From assembly GCF_029590555.1 (NCBI RefSeq), contig NZ_CP081001.1, positions 744,001-808,000 of the forward strand: DNA of 64,000 nucleotides, read 5' to 3'. Origin of the DNA: Sphingobium sp. V4. Its GTDB lineage: Bacteria; Pseudomonadota; Alphaproteobacteria; Sphingomonadales; Sphingomonadaceae. The notes under the pieces were generated by a model. It made no database searches. It was not told where the DNA came from and was given only the letters and a program-made list of their open reading frames with translations. Made by a program: the position numbers and the translations under genes. Position 1 is the stretch's first letter, and each line of letters starts with the position of its first letter. Shown here one piece after another: positions 8,928 through 17,712 of the stretch.

Positions 8928-9812
8928 CTATTTCCCCTCCAGCATCTCGATCATCAGCGAAAAGTCGCGCGCGGCCTCTCCCTGGTTGGCGAGCAACTGA
9001 TACAGCGCTTCGGCGGCATTGCCCATCGGCACCGAGGCGCCGACCGACGCGGCGGCTTCCGTCGCCAGCTTCAGATCCTTGAGCATCAGGCCGACGGCAA
9101 AGCCGCCCTGATAGCCATTGTCGGCGGGGGTTTGTGGACCCACGCCGGGGACCGGGCAATAACTTGTCATCGACCAGCTCTGCCCCGACGACACGCTCGA
9201 TATATCGTAGAAGGTCTGGGGATCGAGACCCAGCTTCTTCGCCATGGCGAAGCTCTCGCAAGTGGCGACCATGGTCGCGCCCAGCAGCATATTGTTGCAG
9301 ATCTTGGCCGCCTGGCCGTTGCCTGCGCCGCCGGCATGGATCACGGCCTTGCCCATGGCGGAGAGGATCGGCCTGGCCCTGGCGAAGGCCGCGTCCGCAC
9401 CGCCCACCATGAAGGTCAGCGTCCCGCCATTGGCTGCCGCGATCCCGCCCGATACTGGCGCATCGACCATCTCGAAGCCCTGAACACTCGCCGCCTCGAT
9501 CACGCGGCGCGCTGTGGCGACGTCGATGGTCGAACAGTCGAGGAAGAGCGCTCCGGGTCTGGCCGCGCCGAACACCTCGCCGCCATAGACGCTTTCGACA
9601 TGCTTGCCAGCCGGCAGCATCGTCACCACCGCATCGGCGCCGGAGACGGCCTCGGCGGCGCTCGCCGCACGCACCGCGCCATGGCTTTCCGCCTTGGCTA
9701 GAGCCTCTTCCGACAGGTCGAAGGCGCGCACGGCATAGCCATTCTTCAGCAGATTGGCGGCCATACCGCCGCCCATATTGCCAAGGCCGATGAAGGCGAT
9801 CGTCTGGGTCAT
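8928..9812 (-). CDS. mmsB: 3-hydroxyisobutyrate dehydrogenase
   Basis: Oxidises 3-hydroxyisobutyrate to methylmalonate semialdehyde with NAD in valine breakdown. 294 aa. It carries the Rossmann motif FIGLGNMGGGMAANL (8-22), the substrate loop DAPVSGGIAAANGG (118-130) and catalytic Lys170 in GNGQAAKICNNM. The ATG at 9812 is preceded by GAGAGAGGAAG. It is the last gene of the block mmsA, acyl-CoA dehydrogenase, hydrolase, mmsB, 28 bp after the hydrolase gene. The family also contains tartronate semialdehyde reductases; the neighbours decide in favour of MmsB. Confidence 0.93.
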   Translation of the reverse strand: MTQTIAFIGLGNMGGGMAANLLKNGYAVRAFDLSEEALAKAESHGAVRAASAAEAVSGADAVVTMLPAGKHVESVYGGEVFGAARPGALFLDCSTIDVATARRVIEAASVQGFEMVDAPVSGGIAAANGGTLTFMVGGADAAFARARPILSAMGKAVIHAGGAGNGQAAKICNNMLLGATMVATCESFAMAKKLGLDPQTFYDISSVSSGQSWSMTSYCPVPGVGPQTPADNGYQGGFAVGLMLKDLKLATEAAASVGASVPMGNAAEALYQLLANQGEAARDFSLMIEMLEGK

Positions 9813-9840
9813 GGTCCGGGCTTCCTCTCTCAATTCTGTG

Positions 9841-10908
9841 TCAGGAGCGGGCGGTTGCCAGTTCGGGCAGCGGCGTCCATTGCTTTTCCGGGGGCAGCGG
9901 CGCGAAGATCGCCTCGATCATCGTATCGCTGACCTCCTCCAATGTCGGCGGAGTCCAGATCGGCGCATTATCCTTGTCGAAGATCACCGCACGCACGCCC
10001 TCGACGAAATCGGGGCGGCGGATGATGGCGCAGGCAAGGCCGAACTCCATTGTCATATTGTCGGCGAAGCTGGCCTTGCTCGCGCCCTCGACCAACTGGC
10101 GCAACGCTACCTTGATCGTCTGGGGCGATTTGGTGGCGAGCACCGTCAACTGTCTCGCGGCCCATTCGCCGCCATCGGCGCGCAGGGCGGCGACGATGTC
10201 CTCCGCCTTGTCGGATGCGAACAGCCGGTCGATCTCCGCGCGGTGCGCCTCCAGTTTCGATGCCGGGGGCGGTGCGACATTCTCGTCCAATATCTCGCCC
10301 AGACCCAGCGGATCGGCCAGGATGCGCGCCTTGACGGCGTCCAGCCGGTCGGAGGGAATATAATGGGAGGCGATGCCGATCGCGGCGCAGTCCGCCCCGT
10401 CGATGCGCGCCCCGGTCGCCGCCAGCCAGGCGCCGACGCGGCCGGGCAGGCGAGGCAGGAACCAGCCGCCCCCAACGTCCGGAAACAGGCCGATGCCGGT
10501 TTCGGGCATGGCGAAGGTCGTGCGCTCGGTCGCGACGCGGAAACGGGCGGGCAAGGAGATGCCGACGCCACCCCCCATGACGATTCCGTCGATGAAGGCG
10601 ACGATCGGCTTTTCATAGACGAACAGCAGATGGTTCATCCGATATTCGAGGCTGAAGAAGCGTTCCGCCTCGACGCAATCCGTCCTGGCGCTGTTGGCGA
10701 TCAACGCGATGTCGCCGCCGGCGCAAAAGCCGCGTCCGTCGGCATGATCGATCATCACCGCGATGATCGCGTCATCCTGCGCCCAGTCGAGCAGCGCGTC
10801 ATTGATTGCCGCGCACATCTCCGGCGTCAGCGCGTGGATCGCCTTGGGCCGGTTGAGCCGGATGCGGCCGACGCCATTTTCGATCAAGGTCAGAACCTGG
10901 TCCGTCAT
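9841..10908 (-). CDS. 3-hydroxyisobutyryl-CoA hydrolase (crotonase superfamily)
   Basis: Releases free 3-hydroxyisobutyrate from its CoA ester, a step peculiar to valine catabolism. 355 aa, longer than a plain enoyl-CoA hydratase and typical of HIBCH. The diagnostic segments are FCAGGDI near residue 61, IVMGGGVGIS around 110, and PETGIGLFPDVGG around 133. It starts at 10908 with GAGGAG 6 nt upstream. It lies 29 bp after the acyl-CoA dehydrogenase gene and 28 bp before mmsB, so the three are cotranscribed. Confidence 0.92.
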   Translation of the reverse strand: MTDQVLTLIENGVGRIRLNRPKAIHALTPEMCAAINDALLDWAQDDAIIAVMIDHADGRGFCAGGDIALIANSARTDCVEAERFFSLEYRMNHLLFVYEKPIVAFIDGIVMGGGVGISLPARFRVATERTTFAMPETGIGLFPDVGGGWFLPRLPGRVGAWLAATGARIDGADCAAIGIASHYIPSDRLDAVKARILADPLGLGEILDENVAPPPASKLEAHRAEIDRLFASDKAEDIVAALRADGGEWAARQLTVLATKSPQTIKVALRQLVEGASKASFADNMTMEFGLACAIIRRPDFVEGVRAVIFDKDNAPIWTPPTLEEVSDTMIEAIFAPLPPEKQWTPLPELATARS

Positions 10909-10937
10909 AACTGCTCCTCACATCCGTGGAAAGGCGA

Positions 10938-12080
10938 CTATTGCCGCAGCATATCGCGCGCGACGATCATCCGCATGACCTGATTGGTGCCTTCCAGGAT
11001 CGAATGGACCCGCAGGTCGCGCCAGAAGCGCTCGATTGGATAGTCCATCAGATAGCCGTAGCCGCCATGGAGTTGCAGCGCGCGATCGACCACAGAGGAT
11101 CCGGTGTCGGTGGCGAAGCGCTTGGCCATGGCAGCGAAGCGGGTCTTGTCGGGCGCATTGTCCGTCACCTTGACCGCGGCGGCATAGAGCAGGGTGCGGG
11201 CGGCCTCCAATTCGGTCTGCATGTCGGCCAGGGTGAACTGGGTGTTCTGGAAATCGGCCACGGCGACGCCGAACTGTCTGCGATCCTTGGTATACTGGAC
11301 CGTTTCGTCGATGCAGCGCTGCGCGCCGCCCAGCGAACAGGCGCCGATATTGAGCCGCCCACCATCCAGCCCCATCATCGCAATGCGGAAGCCTTCGCCC
11401 TCGCCGCCGACCAGATTGGCCACCGGCACCCGCACGCCGTCGAAATTGACCTGCGCGGTGGGCTGCGAATGCCAGCCCAGCTTGCGCTCCTGTGCGCCGA
11501 AGCTGACACCCGCCATGTCCTTCTCGATGACGAGACAAGAGATTCCTTTGGGACCATCCTCGCCGGTGCGGACCATCACCACATAGACGTCATTCTCGCC
11601 GCCGCCGGAAATGAACTGTTTGGAGCCGGTGACGACATAATGGTCGCCGTCCCTGACCGCGCGGGTCTTGAGCGCGGCGGCGTCCGATCCGGCGCCGGCC
11701 TCGGTCAGGCAATAGCTCGCCATGCGCGCCATGGGGATCAGGTCGGGCAGATATTTGTCCTTCACCGCCTGCGATCCGAAGCGGTCGATCATCCAGGCGC
11801 CCATATTGTGGATCGAGATGAAGGCGCTGGTCGAGGGGCAGCCATAGGCCATCGCCTCCATGATGAGTGCGGCTTCGAGGCGACCGAGGCCGATCCCGCC
11901 TGCTTCCTCCGACACGTATATGCCGCCAAAGCCGAGTTCGGCGGCGGCGCGGATCGCGTCGCGGGGGAAGATATGCTTCTCGTCCCATTCGGCGGCGTGG
12001 GGCGTGATGGCGTCCGCTGTAAAGCGCTGCGCCATTTCCTGGATCGCGCGCTGGTCGTCGGTCAGATCATATTGGGTCAT
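10938..12080 (-). CDS. Acyl-CoA dehydrogenase, probable isobutyryl-CoA dehydrogenase
   Basis: FAD enzyme of 380 aa that would oxidise isobutyryl-CoA to methacrylyl-CoA. The family blocks are CLTEAGAGSDAAALKT, KQFISGGGENDVYVV, RRQFG, QLHGGYGYLMDYPIER and the C-terminal ILEGTNQVMR with a glutamate near residue 363 in the position used by isobutyryl/short-branched enzymes. Substrate assignment rests on its position between mmsA and the hydroxyisobutyryl-CoA hydrolase. The ATG at 12080 has only a weak ribosome-binding site. Confidence 0.88.
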   Translation of the reverse strand: MTQYDLTDDQRAIQEMAQRFTADAITPHAAEWDEKHIFPRDAIRAAAELGFGGIYVSEEAGGIGLGRLEAALIMEAMAYGCPSTSAFISIHNMGAWMIDRFGSQAVKDKYLPDLIPMARMASYCLTEAGAGSDAAALKTRAVRDGDHYVVTGSKQFISGGGENDVYVVMVRTGEDGPKGISCLVIEKDMAGVSFGAQERKLGWHSQPTAQVNFDGVRVPVANLVGGEGEGFRIAMMGLDGGRLNIGACSLGGAQRCIDETVQYTKDRRQFGVAVADFQNTQFTLADMQTELEAARTLLYAAAVKVTDNAPDKTRFAAMAKRFATDTGSSVVDRALQLHGGYGYLMDYPIERFWRDLRVHSILEGTNQVMRMIVARDMLRQ

Positions 12081-12290
12081 GCTGACATTTCCATGAAAAA
12101 AATTCCGTCATGGTGACGAAAGCCAGCGTCCATTAGCGCGGCGTTGGAATGGATCGTCAACCGGGCGTCGATACTCTGGCCAGCCGCCGCCATGGCGTCA
12201 TCTATATCAATATTATGTCCGATTTGATGGCGCGCCCGCATCAGCATCGCTCCGGTGTCGTCGATGGGTTCAGGTCGCAATGACAAGGCA

Positions 12291-12311
12291 GGGAGAGGCG
12301 GAGCCTCTCCC
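12291..12311. repeat. Hairpin GGGAGAGGC-GGA-GCCTCTCCC after mmsA
   Basis: Perfect 9-bp arms with a 3-nt loop, starting about 10 bp past the mmsA stop codon. There is no T-run, so it is more likely a processing or attenuation hairpin than a full terminator. The rest of the 240-bp gap (12081-12320) between mmsA and the acyl-CoA dehydrogenase gene shows no credible gene. Confidence 0.6.
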
Positions 12312-12320
12312 TCCAAGCCC

Positions 12321-13820
12321 TTACCCCATGGTCGGAATGACGAAAGCGTTGGCTGCGTCGCCCACTCCCCCGTCGGGCCAGCGCTGGGTGATTGTCTTGA
12401 CCTTGGTCCAGAACTTCACGCCTTCCATTCCGTGCTGGTTGGTGTCCCCAAAGGCCGAGCGCTTCCAGCCGCCGAACGTGTGATAGGCCACTGGTACCGG
12501 GATCGGCACGTTGATGCCGACCATGCCGACATTGACGCGGGCGGCAAATTCACGGGCGGCGTGGCCGTTGCGCGTGAAGATGGCGACACCGTTGCCATAT
12601 TGATGCTGGCTCGGCAATGCGAGCGCCTCCTCGAAGCTCTCCGCCCGCACCATCTGGAGCACGGGACCGAAAATCTCCTCCTGATAGGAGCGCATGGTCG
12701 GCGTCACATGATCGAACAGGGTCGGGCCGACAAAAAAGCCGTCCTCATGGCCCTGGAGCGTGAAGCCGCGACCGTCGACCACCAGTTCCGCGCCTTCGTC
12801 CACACCCATCTGGATATAGCTTTCGATCTTCGCCTTGTGCGCGGCGGTGACGACGGGGCCATAATGGGCGTCGGGATCGGTCGAAACGCCCACGCGCAGC
12901 GACTCGATCGCGGGGATCAGCTTCTCGCGCAGGGCGATGGCCGTCTTCTCGCCGACAGGAGTCACCACGGGCAGCGCCATGCAGCGCTCGCCCGCCGATC
13001 CGAAGGCGGCGCCGGAGAGGTCGTTCACCACCTGGTCGAGGTCCGCATCGGGCATGACGATGCCGTGATTCTTGGCGCCGCCCATGGCCTGCACGCGCTT
13101 GCCGTTGTCGACGCCCCGCTTGTAGACATAATGGGCGATGTCGGACGATCCGACGAAGCTGATCGCGCCGATATCCGGATGGTCGAGGATGGCGTCGACC
13201 ATTTCCTTGTCGCCCTGCACGACCTGCAAGATGCCTTCGGGCAGGCCCGCCTCCAGGAAGAGTTCGGCGAGCCTGACGGGCACCGACGGGTCGCGTTCCG
13301 AGGGCTTGAGGATGAAGGCGTTGCCCGTCGCGATCGCGACGCCCGACATCCAGAGCGGGATCATGCCAGGAAAGTTGAAGGGCGTGATGCCCGCGCCGAT
13401 GCCGATCGGCTGGCGGAAGCTGTAGACGTCGATGCCGGGGCCGGCGCCTTGGGTATATTCGCCCTTCAGAACGTGCGGGATGCCGCAGCAGAATTCGATG
13501 ACTTCCAGCCCGCGCTGGATGTCACCCTTCGAATCCGCGATCACCTTGCCATGTTCGGAGCTGAGCAGATGCGCCAGTTCGTCCATATTCTTCTCGACCA
13601 GGGCCTTGAAGTTGAACATTACGCGGGCGCGGCGTTGCGGGTTGACCATCGCCCAGGCGGGCTGTGCCTTCTTCGCCGCGGCCACTGCAACGTCGAGCAA
13701 GGCCGCGTCGCCGAGTGTTACGCGCGCCTGGACGCTGCCATTGTTGGGATCGAACACGTCGCTGTAGCGCGTCGGCGCGGCGGCATGAGCGACAGCGAGC
13801 TTGTGCGAAATCTCACGCAT
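12321..13820 (-). CDS. mmsA: CoA-acylating methylmalonate-semialdehyde dehydrogenase
   Basis: Converts methylmalonate semialdehyde plus CoA and NAD to propionyl-CoA and CO2, the end of valine catabolism. 499 aa, normal length. Landmarks are ITPFNFPGMIPLWM (145-158), SFVGSS, MGGAKNHGIVMPDAD and the catalytic Cys280 in SAGERCMALP. The ATG at 13820 is preceded by GGAGAGG. It is transcribed away from a LysR gene across a 106-bp region holding ATTGCA repeats, and precedes the acyl-CoA dehydrogenase, hydrolase and mmsB genes on the same strand after a 240-bp gap. Confidence 0.95.
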   Translation of the reverse strand: MREISHKLAVAHAAAPTRYSDVFDPNNGSVQARVTLGDAALLDVAVAAAKKAQPAWAMVNPQRRARVMFNFKALVEKNMDELAHLLSSEHGKVIADSKGDIQRGLEVIEFCCGIPHVLKGEYTQGAGPGIDVYSFRQPIGIGAGITPFNFPGMIPLWMSGVAIATGNAFILKPSERDPSVPVRLAELFLEAGLPEGILQVVQGDKEMVDAILDHPDIGAISFVGSSDIAHYVYKRGVDNGKRVQAMGGAKNHGIVMPDADLDQVVNDLSGAAFGSAGERCMALPVVTPVGEKTAIALREKLIPAIESLRVGVSTDPDAHYGPVVTAAHKAKIESYIQMGVDEGAELVVDGRGFTLQGHEDGFFVGPTLFDHVTPTMRSYQEEIFGPVLQMVRAESFEEALALPSQHQYGNGVAIFTRNGHAAREFAARVNVGMVGINVPIPVPVAYHTFGGWKRSAFGDTNQHGMEGVKFWTKVKTITQRWPDGGVGDAANAFVIPTMG

Positions 13821-13866
13821 CGGGCTATCCTCTCCTAAGGTTGCCCTCTTGTAGCGTTCTTGCGAT

Positions 13867-13907
13867 ATTGCAAGCAACAGGGGACTATTGCATGATGTCG
13901 CTGCAAT
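13867..13907. promoter_or_regulatory. LysR-type operator with repeated ATTGCA between mmsA and LysR gene
   Basis: ATTGCA (13887-13892), 9 nt, TGCAAT (13902-13907) form a perfect inverted repeat that contains the T-N11-A core of LysR-family boxes. A further ATTGCA begins at 13867, exactly 20 bp from the first, on the same face of the helix. It lies in the divergent mmsA/LysR promoter region, so it is the likely binding site of the adjacent regulator. Confidence 0.65.
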
Positions 13908-13926
13908 AATGCAGCACAGGGGTGCC

Positions 13927-14829
13927 ATGTTCGATTGGGACGACTTGCGGGTGTTTCTGGCGGTGGCCCGCGCGCGCAAGGTCGCGCCGGCGGCGCGGGC
14001 GCTGGGGATCGACGCGACCACGATCGCGCGGCGGTTGGCACGGCTGGAAAAGGCGCTCGACACCGAATTGTTCGAGGTCGGGGCGGGCGAACGGTTGCTG
14101 ACCGCGCGTGGGCAGGAATTGCTGGGTCATGCCGAGGCGGCCGAAAGCGCCGCGCTGGCGGCGGTCGAGCAGATGAGCGGGCAGGAGCGCAAGCTCAGCG
14201 GACAGGTCCGGCTGTCGGTGGCGGAGGGTTTCGGTACCTGGGTGCTGGCACCGGGCATGGGGGATTTCAACCGTCGACATCCGGGGATCAGGCTGGACCT
14301 CATCACCGCATCGGGTTTTCTCAATCCCTCGAAACGGGAGGCCGACATGGCGGTGATGCTGGCGCGGCCTCAGCGCGGGCGGCTGACGGTGCGGCGGCTG
14401 GGCGATTATCGGCTGCACCTCTATGCCTCGCCGGCCTATCTTGAGCGGGTCGGACGGCCCGGCAAGCCCGCCGACCTGCGGGACCACGCACTGATCGGCT
14501 ATGTGCCGGAATTCATCTTTTCCCCCGAACTGGACTATCTGGACGAGGTGGAGGCGGGTCTGGAGGCCAATTTGCGGTCGACCAGCATCATCATGCAACA
14601 ACGCATGATCGCGGAAGGCGCGGGGATCGGCGTCCTGCCCGATTTCATCGGTCGTCGCGATCCTGGCCTGATGCCGTTGATGGCCGACCGAGTGGAGATC
14701 ACCCGCAGCTTCTGGCTGGTCATGCATGGCGACCTGCGGCGGCTGGCGCGGATCGGTGCGGTCGCCGACTGGCTGCAAGAACGTATTGAAACGTTAAAGC
14801 CAATCGACGCGGCCCGTTCACCTCGCTAA
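13927..14829 (+). CDS. LysR-family transcriptional regulator, probable regulator of mmsA
   Basis: 300 aa, normal for the family. The N-terminal winged helix-turn-helix covers about residues 1-60 (FDWDDLRVFLAVARARKV, ALGIDATTIARRLARLEKAL), followed by a periplasmic-binding-protein-like effector domain. The ATG at 13927 follows AGGGG and gives the usual N-terminus; a TTG at 13888 and an ATG at 13909 are in frame but lack a ribosome-binding site and overlap the operator. Divergent from mmsA, so it probably responds to a valine-pathway intermediate. That last point is inference. Confidence 0.88.
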   Translation: MFDWDDLRVFLAVARARKVAPAARALGIDATTIARRLARLEKALDTELFEVGAGERLLTARGQELLGHAEAAESAALAAVEQMSGQERKLSGQVRLSVAEGFGTWVLAPGMGDFNRRHPGIRLDLITASGFLNPSKREADMAVMLARPQRGRLTVRRLGDYRLHLYASPAYLERVGRPGKPADLRDHALIGYVPEFIFSPELDYLDEVEAGLEANLRSTSIIMQQRMIAEGAGIGVLPDFIGRRDPGLMPLMADRVEITRSFWLVMHGDLRRLARIGAVADWLQERIETLKPIDAARSPR

Positions 14830-14867
14830 GGGAGTCGTGATGGTTAGAGAGCGGTCGCATTTCGCCC

Positions 14868-15497
14868 ATGCAGCATAAGCACAAGCGCAGCCGGGTGGTC
14901 GCCCTGCCGAATGGCGAGTTTCGCACGCGCGCGACCGAATATCTGGATTTTCTCGCCGCCTGGGTGAAAAAGCCACGACAGACCGCGTCGGTAGTGCCGT
15001 CGAGCCGCTATCTAGCTCGCTTGATGGTCGCGCAGATTGATCCGCAGGACGGCCGCGTGCTCGAACTGGGCGGTGGCACCGGGGTATTTACCCGCGCCAT
15101 CCTGGAAACCGGCCTTCCGCCCGAAAAGCTGGAGGTGGTGGAGATCAACCCTGCCTTTGCGCGCGGCCTTCGCCGTCATTTCCCGCATGTATCGGTTCTG
15201 GAAACGCCGGCGCAGATCGTGTCCACCGCGACGGCGGGCGCGGCCGGCGAATATCAGACGGTGGTCAGCGGCCTGCCGCTCCTGGCGATGGACCGTCACA
15301 TGCACGCCGACATTTTGTCCGAATCCTTTCGCATGTTGCGGCCGGGCGGCAGCTTCGTGCAATTCACCTACTCGATGCGCCCTCCGGTGAGCCGCGACAT
15401 ATTGGACGCGCTGGACCTGGACGTCGTCCGTGCCGGGCAAACGGTACGCAACTTTCCGCCCGCCACGGTCTTCCGCTTCTTCCGGCGCGGCGAATAG
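14868..15497 (+). CDS. Class I SAM-dependent methyltransferase, PmtA-like (phospholipid N-methyltransferase)
   Basis: 209 aa. The SAM-binding motif is [15 protein letters not shown] (about 65-79), preceded by [13 protein letters not shown], a segment shared by PmtA-type phosphatidylethanolamine N-methyltransferases and by related rRNA adenine methyltransferase-like proteins. PmtA would methylate phosphatidylethanolamine at the inner membrane. The assignment is to the family; substrate is unproved. The ATG at 14868 has no clear Shine-Dalgarno sequence. A 12-residue open frame with a good site (GGGAG, ATG at 14840) overlaps it and may couple translation. Confidence 0.72.
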   Translation: MQHKHKRSRVVALPNGEFRTRATEYLDFLAAWVKKPRQTASVVPSSRYLARLMVAQIDPQDGRVLELGGGTGVFTRAILETGLPPEKLEVVEINPAFARGLRRHFPHVSVLETPAQIVSTATAGAAGEYQTVVSGLPLLAMDRHMHADILSESFRMLRPGGSFVQFTYSMRPPVSRDILDALDLDVVRAGQTVRNFPPATVFRFFRRGE

Positions 15498-15524
15498 GTT
15501 GCGCTTCGCAATCTGCCTCCTATC

Positions 15525-15540
15525 TTTGCGGCAACGCAAA
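15525..15540. promoter_or_regulatory. Hairpin TTTGCG-GCAA-CGCAAA before ABC ATPase
   Basis: Perfect 6-bp arms with a GCAA tetraloop in the 59-bp gap between the methyltransferase and the ABC ATPase genes, 16 bp before the ATPase start. It could be an operator or a leader-RNA hairpin. Nothing nearby identifies its partner. Confidence 0.35.
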
Positions 15541-15556
15541 AGGGGCAGAGCCATCC

Positions 15557-16489
15557 ATGGCATCCATCATTGAAATCAACGGCCTGACGAAGCGCTATGC
15601 GTCGGGCTTCGAAGCTCTCAAGGGCGTCGACCTGACTATCGAGGAAGGCGAGATTTTCGCGCTGCTCGGGCCGAACGGCGCGGGCAAGACGACCATGATC
15701 TCCATCATATGCGGCATTGCGCGGGCGACCGGCGGCAGCGTGATCGTGGCCGGACATGACATCGTGCGCGACTATCGCGGTGCGCGCGGGGCGATCGGAC
15801 TGGTGCCGCAGGAACTGTCCACCGACCAGTTCGAGCGCGTCATCGACACTGTGAACTTCAGTCGCGGTCTGTTCGGAAAGCCGCGCGATGACGCCTATGT
15901 CGAGAAGGTGCTGCGCGACCTGTCGCTGTGGGACAAGCGCAACAGCAAGATCCTGGAATTGTCGGGCGGCATGAAGCGCCGGGTGATGATCGCCAAGGCG
16001 CTGAGCCACGAACCGCGCGTCCTGTTTCTCGATGAGCCGACCGCCGGCGTCGACGTGGAACTGCGCCGAGACATGTGGACGCTGATCGGCGAGCTGCGCC
16101 AGACCGGCGTCACCATCATCCTGACCACCCACTATATCGAGGAGGCGGAGGAAATGGCCGACCGGGTGGGTGTCATCAACCAGGGTGAACTGATGCTGGT
16201 CGAGGACAAGACCGCCCTCATGAAGAAGCTGGGCAAGAAAACGCTGACCGTGGTGCTGGCCGAACCGATCGGCGTTGTTCCGCCCGAACTCGCGGAATGG
16301 GGCGTGGCGCTGGGCGCCGATGGCCATGAGATCGAATATGTGTTTGATACCCAGGCGGAACGGACGGGCGTGTCGTCACTGCTGCGCCGGATGGGCGACC
16401 TCGGCATCGGCTACAAGGATCTCAATACGCGACAGAGCAGTCTGGAGGATATCTTCGTCAGTCTGGTCCATCAGGAGAAGGCCGCATGA
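15557..16489 (+). CDS. ABC-2 type exporter, ATP-binding subunit
   Basis: 310 aa. Walker A GPNGAGKT at 38-45, the signature LSGGMKRR, Walker [11 protein letters not shown], and the switch histidine in [14 protein letters not shown]. The C-terminal ~70 residues form the extension common in NodI/YadG-type drug or polysaccharide exporters. The stop overlaps the permease start by 4 nt (ATGA), so the two make one transporter at the inner membrane. The substrate is unknown. Confidence 0.92.
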   Translation: MASIIEINGLTKRYASGFEALKGVDLTIEEGEIFALLGPNGAGKTTMISIICGIARATGGSVIVAGHDIVRDYRGARGAIGLVPQELSTDQFERVIDTVNFSRGLFGKPRDDAYVEKVLRDLSLWDKRNSKILELSGGMKRRVMIAKALSHEPRVLFLDEPTAGVDVELRRDMWTLIGELRQTGVTIILTTHYIEEAEEMADRVGVINQGELMLVEDKTALMKKLGKKTLTVVLAEPIGVVPPELAEWGVALGADGHEIEYVFDTQAERTGVSSLLRRMGDLGIGYKDLNTRQSSLEDIFVSLVHQEKAA

Positions 16490-17256
16490 GCCTCCAGAAT
16501 CTGCGCGCCATCGCAGCCATCTATCGTTTCGAACTGCACCGCTTCCGCCGCACGCTGCTGACGGGACTGCTCGTGCCGGTCATCACCACCTCGCTCTATT
16601 TCGTCGTGTTCGGCGGCGCGATCGGGTCGCGCATGACGGAGGTGGACGGCATTCCCTATGCCGCCTTCATCGTGCCCGGCCTCATTATGATGTCGATGTT
16701 CACCGAAAGCATCTTCAACGCCAGTTTCGGCATCTACATGCCCAAATTCACCGGCACCATCTATGAACTGCTCTCCGCGCCCGTATCGGCGACCGAGACG
16801 ATCATCGCCTATGTCGGCGCGGCGGCGACCAAGTCGCTGATCGTGGGGAGCATCATATTCCTGACCGCCCATCTCTTCGTCGATGTGCCGGTGGCGCATC
16901 CCTTCGCCATGGTCGCCTTCATGGTGCTGATCGCGGTCAGCTTCTGCCTGTTCGGCTTCATCCTGGGCATATGGGCGCAGAGCTTCGAGCAGTTGCAGGT
17001 GATCCCGCTTCTGCTCATCATGCCGATGACCTTTCTGGGCGGCGCTTTCTATTCGGTCCAGATGCTGGGAGAACCCTGGCGCACCATCACGCTGTTCAAC
17101 CCGATCGTCTATCTGATCTCGGGCTTCCGCTGGACCTTCTTCGGCCGGGGCGACGTGGGAATCGAATTCAGCCTGATCTTCGTCGCAGGGATGCTGGCGG
17201 TCTGTCTCGCCATCATCGGCTGGATGTTCCGGACAGGGTATCGGCTGAAGAAGTGA
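16486..17256 (+). CDS. ABC-2 type exporter, membrane permease
   Basis: 256-aa integral membrane protein with about six hydrophobic segments and the ABC-2 block [31 protein letters not shown] (YadH/NodJ-like), read here as two adjoining motifs. It begins inside the ATPase stop codon and completes the exporter. A G/C hairpin at 17268-17286 follows, without a T-run. Confidence 0.9.
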   Translation: MSLQNLRAIAAIYRFELHRFRRTLLTGLLVPVITTSLYFVVFGGAIGSRMTEVDGIPYAAFIVPGLIMMSMFTESIFNASFGIYMPKFTGTIYELLSAPVSATETIIAYVGAAATKSLIVGSIIFLTAHLFVDVPVAHPFAMVAFMVLIAVSFCLFGFILGIWAQSFEQLQVIPLLLIMPMTFLGGAFYSVQMLGEPWRTITLFNPIVYLISGFRWTFFGRGDVGIEFSLIFVAGMLAVCLAIIGWMFRTGYRLKK

Positions 17257-17300
17257 GGGGTAGGGGCGGGGCGCTTGTCGCGCCCCGTCCTCGGGGCGGA

Positions 17301-17621
17301 TTAGGCCGCCTGGCTTTCCGGGGCTACGGCGAACAGGGTCACGCCCTTATATTTGTCGTCGCCGTCATTGTAGAGGCCGTACATCGCCTCGAACGTCTCA
17401 TCCAGAACCTGGAGGTCGGACAATCCCGCCAGCTTGAAGGTGCCGAGCTTCAGTTCGCGGGGCGGGCGGCCGTCGCGATCCGTGGTCACCGCGTCGATGT
17501 ACATCTCGTCATGACGGGTATAGAGGATGTGCGGCGCGAGCGTGACCACCATCTTGTTGTAGGTCACCTTCAGGCACTTCTGGAGCGCGATCGCTTCAAA
17601 AATCTCGGTCGGGGCTTGCAT
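17301..17621 (-). CDS. Small conserved protein with a WYL-like core
   Basis: 106 aa. The pattern AIALQKCLKVTYNK, then VTLAPHILYTRHDEMYIDAV, then ELKLGTFKLAGLSDLQVL resembles the beta-rich core of WYL domains (ligand-sensing modules), but without the helix-turn-helix domain that usually precedes it. The ATG at 17621 follows AGGGA about 10 nt upstream. It is convergent with the ABC exporter and lies downstream of the MATE gene on the same strand. The WYL assignment is an inference from pattern only. Confidence 0.6.
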   Translation of the reverse strand: MQAPTEIFEAIALQKCLKVTYNKMVVTLAPHILYTRHDEMYIDAVTTDRDGRPPRELKLGTFKLAGLSDLQVLDETFEAMYGLYNDGDDKYKGVTLFAVAPESQAA

Positions 17622-17712
17622 GATCGGTTTTCCCTGACCGATTTTTGCGATTCTTTCAATTGCTTTGTGCGCTGCACCATGTTCCTGCCGTGCAATCGCC
17701 GCGACGAAACGA

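Noticed and set aside
12077..12316. 79-codon minus-strand frame between mmsA and the acyl-CoA dehydrogenase gene
   Set aside because: It covers a hairpin repeat, has no convincing start signal and no recognisable motif.
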